Source: Mycobacterium heidelbergense
GTDB taxonomy: Bacteria > Actinomycetota > Actinomycetes > Mycobacteriales > Mycobacteriaceae
Reading direction: 5' to 3'
Length of the DNA: 64,000 nucleotides
NCBI RefSeq assembly: GCF_010730745.1
Contig: NZ_AP022615.1
Coordinates: 4,588,001-4,652,000 of the forward strand
Positions 51,217 through 59,257 of this stretch are shown one piece after another; positions within the stretch are counted from its first letter, which is position 1; each line of letters opens with the position of its first letter. The notes beneath the pieces are model-generated. The model saw nothing but the letters and a program-made list of their open reading frames with translations, was not told the DNA's origin and made no database searches. The position numbers were made by a program, and so were the translations under genes.

Positions 51217-52026
51217 ATGACCGATGTAGCGACGCCAGTCCGCCCGACTCGGCCGTCCCGCGCGCAATCGGACGATTCCTACGACGACGTTGTCGAGATG
51301 TTCGTAGCGTTGCGCCGGATGCCGGCCGAGTCCCACGAGTACGGCCGGCAACGTGAACGCATCGTGGCCAGATGCCTGCCCCTGGCCGACCATGTGGCCC
51401 GCCACTTCGCCCGGCGGGGCGAAGGCATCGACGACCTGACCCAGGTCGCCCGCCTGGGGTTGATGAACGCCGTCAACCGATTCGACCCCTCGAAGGGGCC
51501 CAGCTTCATCGGGTTCGCCGTTCCCACCATGATGGGCGAGGTCCGGCGCTATTTCCGCGACTACAGCTGGGGCATGCGTGTGCCGCGACGGTTGCGCGAG
51601 CTACACGTCCAGATCAGCAGGACCACCGGAGATCTGGCTCAGAAGCTGGGGCGCGCCCCCACGGCCGGCGAGCTATCCCAGGTGCTGGGGGTCCCGCGCG
51701 AGGAAATCGTGGAATGCCTGGTGGCGGGCGACGCCTATCGGCTCGACTCGCTGGACGCGCCCCTCGGCGCGGACGGTTCGGGCAAGCCCCGATTGGTGGC
51801 TGACGCGGTCGGCGACATCGATCCGCAAATCGAGCACATCACCAACCGCGAGGCGGTGCGCGTCCTGGTGGCCGAGCTTCCCCAGCGCGAACGTCAGGTT
51901 CTGCACATGCGGTTCTTCGAGTCGATGACCCAAAGCCAGATCGCCGAGCGAATCGGGGTCTCGCAGATGCAGGTCTCGCGCATCCTGGCCAACACCTTGC
52001 GCCGCCTGCGTGACCAGCTGGAGTAG
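51217..52026 (+). CDS. SigF-like (group 3, SigB/F/G) RNA polymerase sigma factor
   Basis: A 269-residue sigma factor close to SigF (261 residues in M. tuberculosis). Region 2 includes RCLPLADHVARHFARRGEGIDDLTQVARLGLMNAVNRFD and FIGFAVPTMMGEVRRYFRDYSW. Region 3 follows (RVPRRLRELH). Region 4 helix-turn-helix is MTQSQIAERIGVSQMQVSRILANTLRRLRDQLE. It would direct a stress or stationary-phase regulon. Unlike sigF itself, there is no anti-sigma (UsfX/RsbW-like) gene next to it. ATG at 51217 gives the family length. Confidence 0.92.
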   Translation: MTDVATPVRPTRPSRAQSDDSYDDVVEMFVALRRMPAESHEYGRQRERIVARCLPLADHVARHFARRGEGIDDLTQVARLGLMNAVNRFDPSKGPSFIGFAVPTMMGEVRRYFRDYSWGMRVPRRLRELHVQISRTTGDLAQKLGRAPTAGELSQVLGVPREEIVECLVAGDAYRLDSLDAPLGADGSGKPRLVADAVGDIDPQIEHITNREAVRVLVAELPQRERQVLHMRFFESMTQSQIAERIGVSQMQVSRILANTLRRLRDQLE

Positions 52027-52132
52027 CCGGTTCCTCGACCACCAGGGCCTTCGGCGGCGCGACGCGAGGTACTGTGCGATTCGGGAACGGGTCGACTGTG
52101 TTTCCGAAGGAGCCTGGAAGGAGCCCGGTGCG

Positions 52133-52762
52133 ATGAGGATTTCTCGGACGGTTGTCGGGGGCATAGCCGCGGCGACGGCCCTGACGGCGTCGGTGGCAGG
52201 CTGCGGCGGCAAGCCGGCGTCTTCGCCATCATCGACGTCGAAGGCGGGATCGTCCACCTCGGCCACGAGCGGCCACAGCCCGGCGCCGACTTCCTCGGCG
52301 CCGGCGCAGCCGACCGACTACACCGGGCTGCTGATCCAGGCGACCGACATCAACGCGCCGATCGAGTTCACTGGCGGCCCGCCCGCCAGCAATCCGAACG
52401 GCCAACCCGGGGTCGCGACGACATTCAGCACCCAGGACGGCGGCCACGCGATCAAGGACACCATTCAGGTCTTCGCGGACCCCGCCGCCGCCACCAACGC
52501 GCTGAACGCGGCGAAAGGCGGGCAGGGCAACGCCGTCAAAAACCCGACGACGGATTCGGTCGACGTCGGTACCGGCGGAACCGCGCTGTCCGGCAACGCA
52601 CCGGACAACTCCAAGGGCGTGACGATACTGATGTTCACCGAGGGCAAGGCCTTCGTCACGCTGGAATTCGACGGCCCGGTCGACACGCTGCCGCCGCAGG
52701 ACTTCGTCAGCGACGTCGGCCAGAAACAAGACGCGGCCGTCAAGAAGGGGCTCGGCGGCTGA
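52133..52762 (+). CDS. putative lipoprotein
   Basis: A 209-residue exported lipoprotein. The signal peptide MRISRTVVGGIAAATALTAS leads to the lipobox VAGC with lipidated C24, followed by a Ser/Thr/Pro/Ala-rich linker (about 25-60) and a globular domain with YTGLLIQATDINAPIEFTGG and ALNAAKGGQGN. The domain resembles other mycobacterial lipoproteins of unknown function. GGAAGGAG lies upstream of the ATG. It follows the sigma-factor gene by about 105 bases and may belong to its regulon. Confidence 0.85.
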   Translation: MRISRTVVGGIAAATALTASVAGCGGKPASSPSSTSKAGSSTSATSGHSPAPTSSAPAQPTDYTGLLIQATDINAPIEFTGGPPASNPNGQPGVATTFSTQDGGHAIKDTIQVFADPAAATNALNAAKGGQGNAVKNPTTDSVDVGTGGTALSGNAPDNSKGVTILMFTEGKAFVTLEFDGPVDTLPPQDFVSDVGQKQDAAVKKGLGG

Positions 52763-53016
52763 GCGGGGTCTCGGGTTGGCGGCGTTGCGCACCACCAGCC
52801 ACACCGGCACCGTCGAACTTCTCCATGACTAATTCGCTAACGTGATAGCGCATACGACATCACATTTCAGACAGCATCATTGCCCCCCGGGGGTAACCAA
52901 CGATGCGCCCGGTGTTGGTGTGGTCATTGTTGCGGTCGCGTCCTCAACGACCTCGGGAACGGGCGTTCGGCCGGTCAAGCCCGGCCCTGAATTGCGGTCG
53001 CGGCTCGCGACCGACG

Positions 53017-53493
53017 TCATGTGGTCGGCGTGAGAAGAAACAGCCGAAATTGGCGTCCCCCGGCGCGATCCTGGGCGATCTGATAGTTCGGCCAGTGCCG
53101 CAGGACAGTGGCCCATGCCCTTTCGCGTTCCTCGCCGGTCAGCAGCCGCACCTTCGCGGTGAAGCGATGGCCGCGTCTGCGAACGCTGACCCGTTCCGCC
53201 GCTTTGAGATTCGCCGACCACGACGGGTGTCGTTCGCGGCCCCAGTTGGAGCCGACCACCATCAGCCCGTCGTCGGTGGGCACGCACTGCACCGTGGCCG
53301 TGCGGGCCAGGCCCGTCTTGCGCCCCGACGTGGTGATCTGCACGTTGGGCAGGCCGGTCAGGTCCAGGACGCCGAAACGTCCACCGGTCACGAACCGCAG
53401 CAGGGCTTCGAGCAGCTCGGCGATCGGTCGCCCTCTGAGGACCAGCCAGCGGTATGCCGTCGGGTTTCGCGCCACCCGCTGCAGCGGATTCAC
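53017..53493 (-). CDS. deazaflavin (F420)-dependent nitroreductase-family protein (Ddn-like)
   Basis: A 158-residue protein with the split beta-barrel fold of the Fdor-A/Ddn family: VQITTSGRKTGLARTATVQCVPTDDGLMVVGSNWGRERHPSWSANLKA, and RAWATVLRHWPNYQIAQDRAGGR, which fit F420-binding. In M. tuberculosis this family reduces quinones and activates nitroimidazoles. GTG 53493 lies 6 bases after TAGAGT, so the mRNA is probably leaderless. Confidence 0.88.
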   Translation of the reverse strand: MNPLQRVARNPTAYRWLVLRGRPIAELLEALLRFVTGGRFGVLDLTGLPNVQITTSGRKTGLARTATVQCVPTDDGLMVVGSNWGRERHPSWSANLKAAERVSVRRRGHRFTAKVRLLTGEERERAWATVLRHWPNYQIAQDRAGGRQFRLFLLTPTT

Positions 53494-53499
53494 GCGGTT

Positions 53500-53505
53500 A
53501 CTCTA
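53500..53505 (-). promoter_or_regulatory. candidate -10 box, leaderless start of the Ddn-like gene
   Basis: TAGAGT (minus strand) ends 6 bases before GTG 53493. It overlaps the stop codon of the SDR remnant. Confidence 0.4.
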
Positions 53506-53655
53506 TTCCGTGCCGGTTCCCTCGCAAACGTCGAGTGCGGCGGTGGAGCTGATGGTGACCAGATCCGCCACGCCGCGCGGCGAATCGGCGGCCGCGCCGA
53601 TACCGCTGCTGGCGCCGCTCACCAGGGCCGCGGTGTCCGCCAGTACCCCCGTCAT
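53503..53655 (-). pseudogene. internally deleted short-chain dehydrogenase remnant
   Basis: A frame of 50 codons. It starts MTGVLADTAALVSGASSGIGAA, which is the complete N-terminal strand and cofactor motif of an SDR, and jumps to ADSPRGVADLVTISSTAALDV, a part of the catalytic-serine strand usually 110-120 residues later, then ends. About 100 residues in the middle and all of the C-terminal half with YxxxK are missing. The ATG overlaps the preceding CoA-transferase stop as ATGA, showing it was once the coupled next gene. It cannot be an active enzyme. Confidence 0.75.
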
Positions 53656-55991
53656 GTCCGGTCCCCGGTCGGCGATCCGGCGCCGAGGATCTCGCGCAGA
53701 ACGTACTCGTTGTCCTCGCCCAAGTCCGGTGCGCCCCGCGCGATCCGCGCCGGGGAGCGCGCCAGCCGCCACGGCGGTCCCACAATCGGGCGCTGGCCTT
53801 CGCGGTGATCCGTGACGAAGCGGTACAGCTCGCGATCCCACAATCGTTGGTCGCCAATGACATCCATCGCGGTGGCGCTCTTATTTGCCGGCACGCCCGC
53901 CGCGCGCAGCCGCTGCGCCAGCCGCTCCGCATCGTGGCTTCGGGTGTGGCGCGCGAGGTCGGCGTCCAGCGCCTCGGCGTGACGGTGTCGGTCGGCCATC
54001 GTGGCGTACCGCGCGTCGCGGGCCAGCTCCCCGGCGCCGAGCACGTCGCACAGCCGGCGCCATTCGGCGTCGTCGGCCACGGCCACGGCGACCCACGTGC
54101 CGTCCGAGCAGGGGTAGCAGCCGTGCGGGCACATGTCGGGGTGGTTATTGCCGTCGGGCCCAAGGCGTTTCCCGGTCAGGCTTTGTTCGAGCAGGCTGTC
54201 CCCGATCATCGAGGACAGCGTCTCCACGGCCGACACGTCGACGAATTGGCCCGCGCCGCTGAATTCGCGATGCAGCAATGCCACCACGGCAGCGTACGCG
54301 GCGGCCGCGCCGACCGTGGAATCGCCGTAGCGCATGCTCGTGCCGAGCGGAGGGCCACCGGGGTAGCCGACCAGCGAAGCGAGCCCGGCCAGCGCGGCGA
54401 AGCATGGCGCGTAACCGGTTTGGTGACCGAGCGGTCCGTCGTTGCCCCACATCTTGATCGACACCGAAATGATGTCCGGCTTGATCGCCTTGAGCTGTTC
54501 GTACCCCAGGCCCTGCCGCTCCATCGCTCCCGGACGCAGGTTGTTGATGACGATGTCGCTGCGCGCGATCAGCTCCCGCAGCCGCGCCATGCCGTCGGCC
54601 GACTTGATGTCGAGGTCCACGCTCAGGATCTCGGGGTTGATGCTCAAAAAGTAAGGGGCGTGGTCGATGTCGGTGCCCCCGTAGGCGCGCATCTCCTCGG
54701 GGCTGGCGGCGGTTTCGACCTTGATCACCTCGGCGCCCAACAGCGCCAGCAGCTTGCCGGCGTACGGGCCGGCCCACACCTTGGTGAGTTCGACGACCCG
54801 TACCCCGGCCAGCGGCCCACCGCGGGGATCCCTGGCCGCCTTGAGTTGTGCCGACGTGACCGCCGGCGGTGGGTGCGGGGCGTCGAGCCGATCCAGGACC
54901 GGCCCGGTGTGCTGGCCGAGAGTCGGTGCAGCGGAGGTGATTTCGACGGGCGATGCGCCGAGCGCATACGGCACTGTCGGATAGGCCGCGTGACCCAGGA
55001 CGGGGTGCCTTACGTCCTGGAAGAATCCGCGGTGGCGGTATTGCGGCGAGTGGTGCAGATCCGCGGCACCGTTGACCGGCACCAGCGGCACGCCCAGACG
55101 CTGGGCCGCGTCGGCCGCGGACTCCTTGGCCAAATCCCGCACCCAGGCCGCGAACCCTCGCCGAAACGCGGCGACCTTGTCCTCGGTGACGGAGAACTCC
55201 AGCCAGTCGTCGTCGAAGGCGTCCAGCCATGCCGGATGACCCAGGAGGGCCTTGACGCCCTGCCAGTGGGCCCGGCTGGTGATGTACAGGTAGACGAAGC
55301 CGTCGGCGCAGGGGAAGAACGCCGCCGGGCCCGCCTGGTCGTAATCGTGGCGGCCGCCCGCGGCCGGGACCTCGTCGGTGATGAATCGGCCCACGATGCA
55401 GTCGGCGCGGGAGACCAGCACGGCGTGCTGGGAGAGGTCGATGGCCTCGCCCTGCCCGGTGTGCAGGCGCCCGAACAGTGACGACGCGACACACAGCGCC
55501 GCGTCCAGTCCCGCCTCGTAGTCGGCCAGGAAGCGCCCCGGCCCGCGCAGCGGAGGCTTGCCGGGATCGGCATGGCTCGGGGTGTGATACCCCCAGCCGC
55601 TCGCGTGGAACACGTTGATGCTCTTCGCGTTTCCGAACTCGGCGGCCGCGCCCCGCCCATAGGGGGTGATCGAGCAGAACACCACGCCGGGGTGGCGTTC
55701 GGACCAGTCCGTGGCGCGGTCTTCGATGACCGCGTCCGCGGTGCCGATGAGCCCGTGCAGCCGCTCGACGTCGAGCACGACGGACTGCTTGTTGGTGTTG
55801 AGATAGGCGAACAGCCCGCTGCCGTCGGGACCGTCGGCGAGGATGGGCGCCATCGCCCGGGTGGGGCTGCCGCACCCCGGCGCCTCGACCTTGATCACCT
55901 CGGCGCCGAAGTCGGCCAACAGCTTTCCGCAGTACTCCCCCGCGACAGACCCGGCCAGCTCAACGACCCTGATGCCCATCAGTGCCGACAT
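53652..55991 (-). CDS. two-domain family III CoA-transferase
   Basis: A 779-residue protein made of two CaiB/BaiF units. The first starts MGIRVVELAGSVAGEYCGKLLADFGAEVIKVE; the second starts near 395 with AGVRVVELTKVWAGPYAGKLLALLGAEVIKVE and has INPEILSVDLDIKSADG. Family III enzymes normally work as interlocked homodimers, so the fusion may form the dimer in one chain. It starts 7 bp after the enoyl-CoA hydratase and is coupled to the SDR remnant. A role in CoA activation of a sterol-like or fatty intermediate is possible. Confidence 0.9.
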   Translation of the reverse strand: MSALMGIRVVELAGSVAGEYCGKLLADFGAEVIKVEAPGCGSPTRAMAPILADGPDGSGLFAYLNTNKQSVVLDVERLHGLIGTADAVIEDRATDWSERHPGVVFCSITPYGRGAAAEFGNAKSINVFHASGWGYHTPSHADPGKPPLRGPGRFLADYEAGLDAALCVASSLFGRLHTGQGEAIDLSQHAVLVSRADCIVGRFITDEVPAAGGRHDYDQAGPAAFFPCADGFVYLYITSRAHWQGVKALLGHPAWLDAFDDDWLEFSVTEDKVAAFRRGFAAWVRDLAKESAADAAQRLGVPLVPVNGAADLHHSPQYRHRGFFQDVRHPVLGHAAYPTVPYALGASPVEITSAAPTLGQHTGPVLDRLDAPHPPPAVTSAQLKAARDPRGGPLAGVRVVELTKVWAGPYAGKLLALLGAEVIKVETAASPEEMRAYGGTDIDHAPYFLSINPEILSVDLDIKSADGMARLRELIARSDIVINNLRPGAMERQGLGYEQLKAIKPDIISVSIKMWGNDGPLGHQTGYAPCFAALAGLASLVGYPGGPPLGTSMRYGDSTVGAAAAYAAVVALLHREFSGAGQFVDVSAVETLSSMIGDSLLEQSLTGKRLGPDGNNHPDMCPHGCYPCSDGTWVAVAVADDAEWRRLCDVLGAGELARDARYATMADRHRHAEALDADLARHTRSHDAERLAQRLRAAGVPANKSATAMDVIGDQRLWDRELYRFVTDHREGQRPIVGPPWRLARSPARIARGAPDLGEDNEYVLREILGAGSPTGDRT

Positions 55992-55998
55992 GGCCGGG

Positions 55999-56970
55999 TC
56001 AGGGCTTCTTGCGTCCCGAGCGGCTCAGGCGCCACTCGGGCGGGAAGTTCAAGTCGTTGTCCTTCACCACGTTGTTGAGGCCCTTGCTGAAAGTTCCCTC
56101 GGTGAGGTCGACGTCGTTCTCCCGGTCGTTGGCGATCATCGGCAGCATTCCCTCGACCATGCCGGTGAGCAGGCTCCCGAAGTACTCCCCCTTGTGCTGC
56201 TTGTACAACTCCAGGAAGGTCTTCTGCACGGCGACGGTGTCGGTCGGCCGGGAGCGGGAGCATGCCAGCGCGTACTTCAGCGTCTCGTCTTCCAGCTTGT
56301 CGCGCGGCACCACGCTGTTGACGAAGCCGCACTCGTACATCTCCTTCGCGCTGAACGGCCTTCCGGTGAACAACATTTCGGAGAATTTCCGCAGACCCAT
56401 CGTCTCCGCCCACCACCACAGCCGCGGCCCCCAGCCCACGTAGCGGAAGGCCGGGTGCCCGAAAAGCGTGTCGTCGGAAGCGACCACCAGGTCGGCGTCG
56501 CCGGCCTGATAGAAGTGCCACCCGTAGCAGTAGCCCTTGGCCTCGATGATGCTGATCTTTCGAAGCTCTTGCAGGGGGCGGTTTCCCGCGCGCGCCTTGG
56601 CGTAGAAGTCGGTAACGGTGGACAGATAGCGATACGATCCGCCCGGTGGATACGTGACGTCGTCGTCGTTGATCGCCAGCTCGTGCAGCAGCGGCATGCC
56701 CGGGTTCTCGAGCATTCCACGCTGTTCGGGCAGGTCCCCGCCGCTGCCGAAGTCCTCCCCTTCGCCGCGGATCACCACGACCTTCACGTCGTCGTCGACG
56801 TTGCACTTGTGGATCAAATCGGCATAGTTCTGCCGCATCCCCAGCGTGGTGGAGTTCTGCGCCTCGGGACGATCGAACGTGATGTAGGCGATCCGGTTCT
56901 TCTTGTCCTTCTCGAACCTGATGTACTGCGCGGCTTCCTTTTTCATCTCTTCGTAGTCGTATTCAGGCAT
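55999..56970 (-). CDS. enoyl-CoA hydratase/isomerase family protein
   Basis: A 323-residue crotonase-superfamily protein that differs from the paralogous pair elsewhere in the window: RIAYITFDRPEAQNSTTLGMRQNY, VIRGEGEDFGSGGDLPEQ and IIEAKGYCYGWHFYQAGDADLVVASDDTLFGHPAFR. GGGAGAGGG precedes the ATG at 56970. It forms an operon with the downstream two-domain CoA-transferase. A TetR gene lies upstream on the same strand with a gap of 114 bp. Reaction unknown: hydration or isomerisation of an unsaturated acyl-CoA is likely. Confidence 0.9.
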   Translation of the reverse strand: MPEYDYEEMKKEAAQYIRFEKDKKNRIAYITFDRPEAQNSTTLGMRQNYADLIHKCNVDDDVKVVVIRGEGEDFGSGGDLPEQRGMLENPGMPLLHELAINDDDVTYPPGGSYRYLSTVTDFYAKARAGNRPLQELRKISIIEAKGYCYGWHFYQAGDADLVVASDDTLFGHPAFRYVGWGPRLWWWAETMGLRKFSEMLFTGRPFSAKEMYECGFVNSVVPRDKLEDETLKYALACSRSRPTDTVAVQKTFLELYKQHKGEYFGSLLTGMVEGMLPMIANDRENDVDLTEGTFSKGLNNVVKDNDLNFPPEWRLSRSGRKKP

Positions 56971-57084
56971 GAACCCTCTCCCACTCTTTCACCCGGTTGC
57001 GTAGCTGCCGGCGAATTGACCGAATTCGGCGCCGGCCGAGAACCATACGGTGACCGCGCTGGCAAGACCCGGAGGCGCGCGCGG

Positions 57085-57738
57085 TCAACCCGGGCCACCG
57101 GTCTCGGTCAGCCGGCCCTTGTCCGGGCTCTTCAGGATCCCGGTCGCGATGGCCGCCAGGATGGCGTCGAGCCGTTCGGGGCTGTCGATAATCCGATCGT
57201 CGTGGGTGAATCGCAGCAGCAGCCCGTTGATGAACGTCAGGGTCACGTTGCTGAGGTCCTCGACGACGGCCGGTTCCAGCTCGGCGCCGCGCGGCATCAA
57301 CCGCACCAGGATTTCGCGGTGCAGCTTGGTGAATCCCTCCATCGCCTGCTGCAGAATCGCGGCCAGCGCCGGGTCGCGGGTGGCCTGCATCGTCAGCTCG
57401 TATCTGGCCTTCGTCCGGGACAGCTGCGGCTCGCCACCGGCCTGGATCACCACCTGCGACAGCCGCGACGGCGTGGGGCCTTCGCCATCACCGCCGGAGC
57501 CATCGGCGACCGATTGCAGGCTCGCCAGGTCGAGCTCGGCCAGCCGCTCGGCCGCGGCGCGCAACAGCGCCGAGCGGGTCCGGAAGTAGAACGAGGTCGT
57601 TCCGTCCGGCACGCCGGCCTTGCGGTCGACCTTAAGGTGACTCAACCCCTTCGCCCCGTCGTCGGCCAGCAGCTGGATCGCCGCATCGCATAGGTCGCGG
57701 CGGCGCTCCGTTGGATTGGGCTTGCGTCGTTTGTCCAT
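57085..57738 (-). CDS. TetR-family transcriptional regulator
   Basis: A 217-residue TetR protein. HTH at about 10-58 (TERRRDLCDAAIQLLADDGAKGLSHLKVDRKAGVPDGTTSFYFRTRSALL), then a helical ligand domain. It precedes the hydratase/CoA-transferase operon on the same strand and is divergent from a lipoprotein gene. An inverted repeat at 57754-57772 in the intergenic region is a possible operator. The probable ligands are acyl-CoA molecules, judged by context only. Confidence 0.9.
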   Translation of the reverse strand: MDKRRKPNPTERRRDLCDAAIQLLADDGAKGLSHLKVDRKAGVPDGTTSFYFRTRSALLRAAAERLAELDLASLQSVADGSGGDGEGPTPSRLSQVVIQAGGEPQLSRTKARYELTMQATRDPALAAILQQAMEGFTKLHREILVRLMPRGAELEPAVVEDLSNVTLTFINGLLLRFTHDDRIIDSPERLDAILAAIATGILKSPDKGRLTETGGPG

Positions 57739-57753
57739 CGCTCGGACCGAAAG

Positions 57754-57772
57754 ACTACTCTATATTTGTAGT
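57754..57772. promoter_or_regulatory. inverted repeat upstream of the TetR gene
   Basis: ACTAC-N9-GTAGT in an A/T-rich stretch (CTCTATATTT) between divergent TetR and lipoprotein genes. Size and position fit an operator for TetR autoregulation. Confidence 0.45.
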
Positions 57773-57839
57773 GTCAGTAAAGGGGTCTACGGACCGGGCC
57801 ACACTGGCGCGACGGTTTCTTAGCTGAAAGTGTGTTGGG

Positions 57840-58424
57840 ATGATCCCTCGCCAAGCCGCCGGCGCCGGGCTGCTGAGCGTCGTTTTGCTCGGCCTGGCGA
57901 TCTCCGGTTGCCACTCGACGCAGCGCCGGGCCCCAGCCACCACGTCGACCGCCACCCCGGCGTCGGCGACGGCCCAGTCGGCGCCGCTCGCGGCGCGCAT
58001 CCAGCCCTTGCCGGTTCGGCCGGTGCAGAAATCACAGCCGACGACGCCGGACAAGTGCCCCGCGACGAATCCGAACGCCCCGGTGGCGCCGACCACCATC
58101 CTGGTCACGTGCGACCTCGCCCGGGCCACCCTCTACACGCTGGCTCCGCAGACCATGCAGCTTGCGCTGACACGCGTGGACCCGCCGAGGTCGCTGACGT
58201 CGGGTTTCTACGAGGTGACGCTGACGATGGACCCGGTGTCGGCGGCGGCGTGGGCGTCGTTTACCGCCGCGCATCCGCATGACCATGTCGCCTTCATCCG
58301 CGAGGACCTCGTCCTGGAAGCGCCGACTATCGAAGAGCACGTGACGTCGGGGCGCATCGCGCTGACCACCCAAACGCGTCAAGCCGCCGACCAGTTGGCC
58401 CAACTGGCGGGGCGCCCCACCTGA
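57840..58424 (+). CDS. lipoprotein with SecD-P1-head-like domain
   Basis: A 194-residue protein. The signal peptide ends at the lipobox ISGC (C24), followed by a Thr/Ala/Pro-rich linker. The C-terminal half resembles the P1 head subdomain of SecD: FYEVTLTMDPVSAAAWASFTAAHPHDHVAFIREDLVLEAPTIEEHVTSGRIALTT, ending ADQLAQLAG. Such stand-alone P1-like lipoproteins are seen in mycobacteria and could assist protein export, but this is an inference from similarity. Its stop overlaps the next gene's ATG (TGATG). Confidence 0.75.
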   Translation: MIPRQAAGAGLLSVVLLGLAISGCHSTQRRAPATTSTATPASATAQSAPLAARIQPLPVRPVQKSQPTTPDKCPATNPNAPVAPTTILVTCDLARATLYTLAPQTMQLALTRVDPPRSLTSGFYEVTLTMDPVSAAAWASFTAAHPHDHVAFIREDLVLEAPTIEEHVTSGRIALTTQTRQAADQLAQLAGRPT

Positions 58425-59254
58425 TGGACCGGCTGGGCATTGGATTCCTCGGTGGATTTGGGCTTCCGCCAGTGGAACTCGTCAACCTGACGGCGGACCT
58501 TGGCTGCGGGCACATGTCGACCGTGGTGCGGGGAGCCGCGTTGGTGCCACTCGGCTATCCGCCCTTCTCGCTGAAGGACGACGCGACGCTCAAGCGCGAG
58601 ACGCTCGCCGCCATGAACGCTCGCGGCGTCACGATCTCGCTCGGCGACGGCTTTCTGGTGCTGCCCGACGCCGACATGCACGCGTTCTCAGCGGATCTCG
58701 ACGTCCTGGCCGAGCTCGGCGTTCCCCGGATAAACGTCGTCAGCCTCGACCCCGATGTCGGCCGCACGCTCGACCAGTTCGCGATCCTGACGGATCTTGC
58801 CGCTCAGCGCGGCATCCAGACGGTGGTCGAACCGGTCCCGGGCCTGACCATCGGCGACTTGCCCACCGCGTTGGCCGCCCGGGACCACGTCGGACGCCCC
58901 GACTTCCGATTGCTGATCGACACGATGCACCTGGTGCGATCCGGGTCCGGCGCAGCCGATGTCGCGGCGATCGACCCCGCGCACATCGGCTATGCCCAAC
59001 TCAACGACACGACGCTGCGGCCGCGCGTCGAAAACTACATGGAGGAAGCCATGTTTGAGCGCATGGTTCCCGGCGAAGGCGAATTACCGCTTGGCGACAT
59101 ACTTTCCGCGCTTCCCTCCGACATCATCATCGAAATCGAGGTGCCGAGGCGGTCGCTGGCGCTGGCCGGCGTCGGCCCCATCGATCGCCTCCGCCCCTGC
59201 GTCGAGGCGGCGCGTCGTTTGCTTACGGAAATGCCGCCTGGGCGAACGGGTTAG
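58424..59254 (+). CDS. sugar phosphate isomerase/epimerase-like TIM-barrel protein
   Basis: A 276-residue xylose-isomerase-like TIM barrel (AP endonuclease family 2). Signs are VVEPVPGLTIGDLP (metal-binding glutamate), FRLLIDTMHLVRSG (Asp, His) and IGYAQLNDTTLRP, and the C-terminal IIEIEVP (Glu). The group includes isomerases, epimerases and dehydratases acting on hydroxy-acids or sugars. The ATG is coupled to the lipoprotein stop; the 3' end nearly touches the convergent Gfo/Idh gene (3 bp). Confidence 0.85.
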   Translation: MDRLGIGFLGGFGLPPVELVNLTADLGCGHMSTVVRGAALVPLGYPPFSLKDDATLKRETLAAMNARGVTISLGDGFLVLPDADMHAFSADLDVLAELGVPRINVVSLDPDVGRTLDQFAILTDLAAQRGIQTVVEPVPGLTIGDLPTALAARDHVGRPDFRLLIDTMHLVRSGSGAADVAAIDPAHIGYAQLNDTTLRPRVENYMEEAMFERMVPGEGELPLGDILSALPSDIIIEIEVPRRSLALAGVGPIDRLRPCVEAARRLLTEMPPGRTG

Positions 59255-59257
59255 CGT

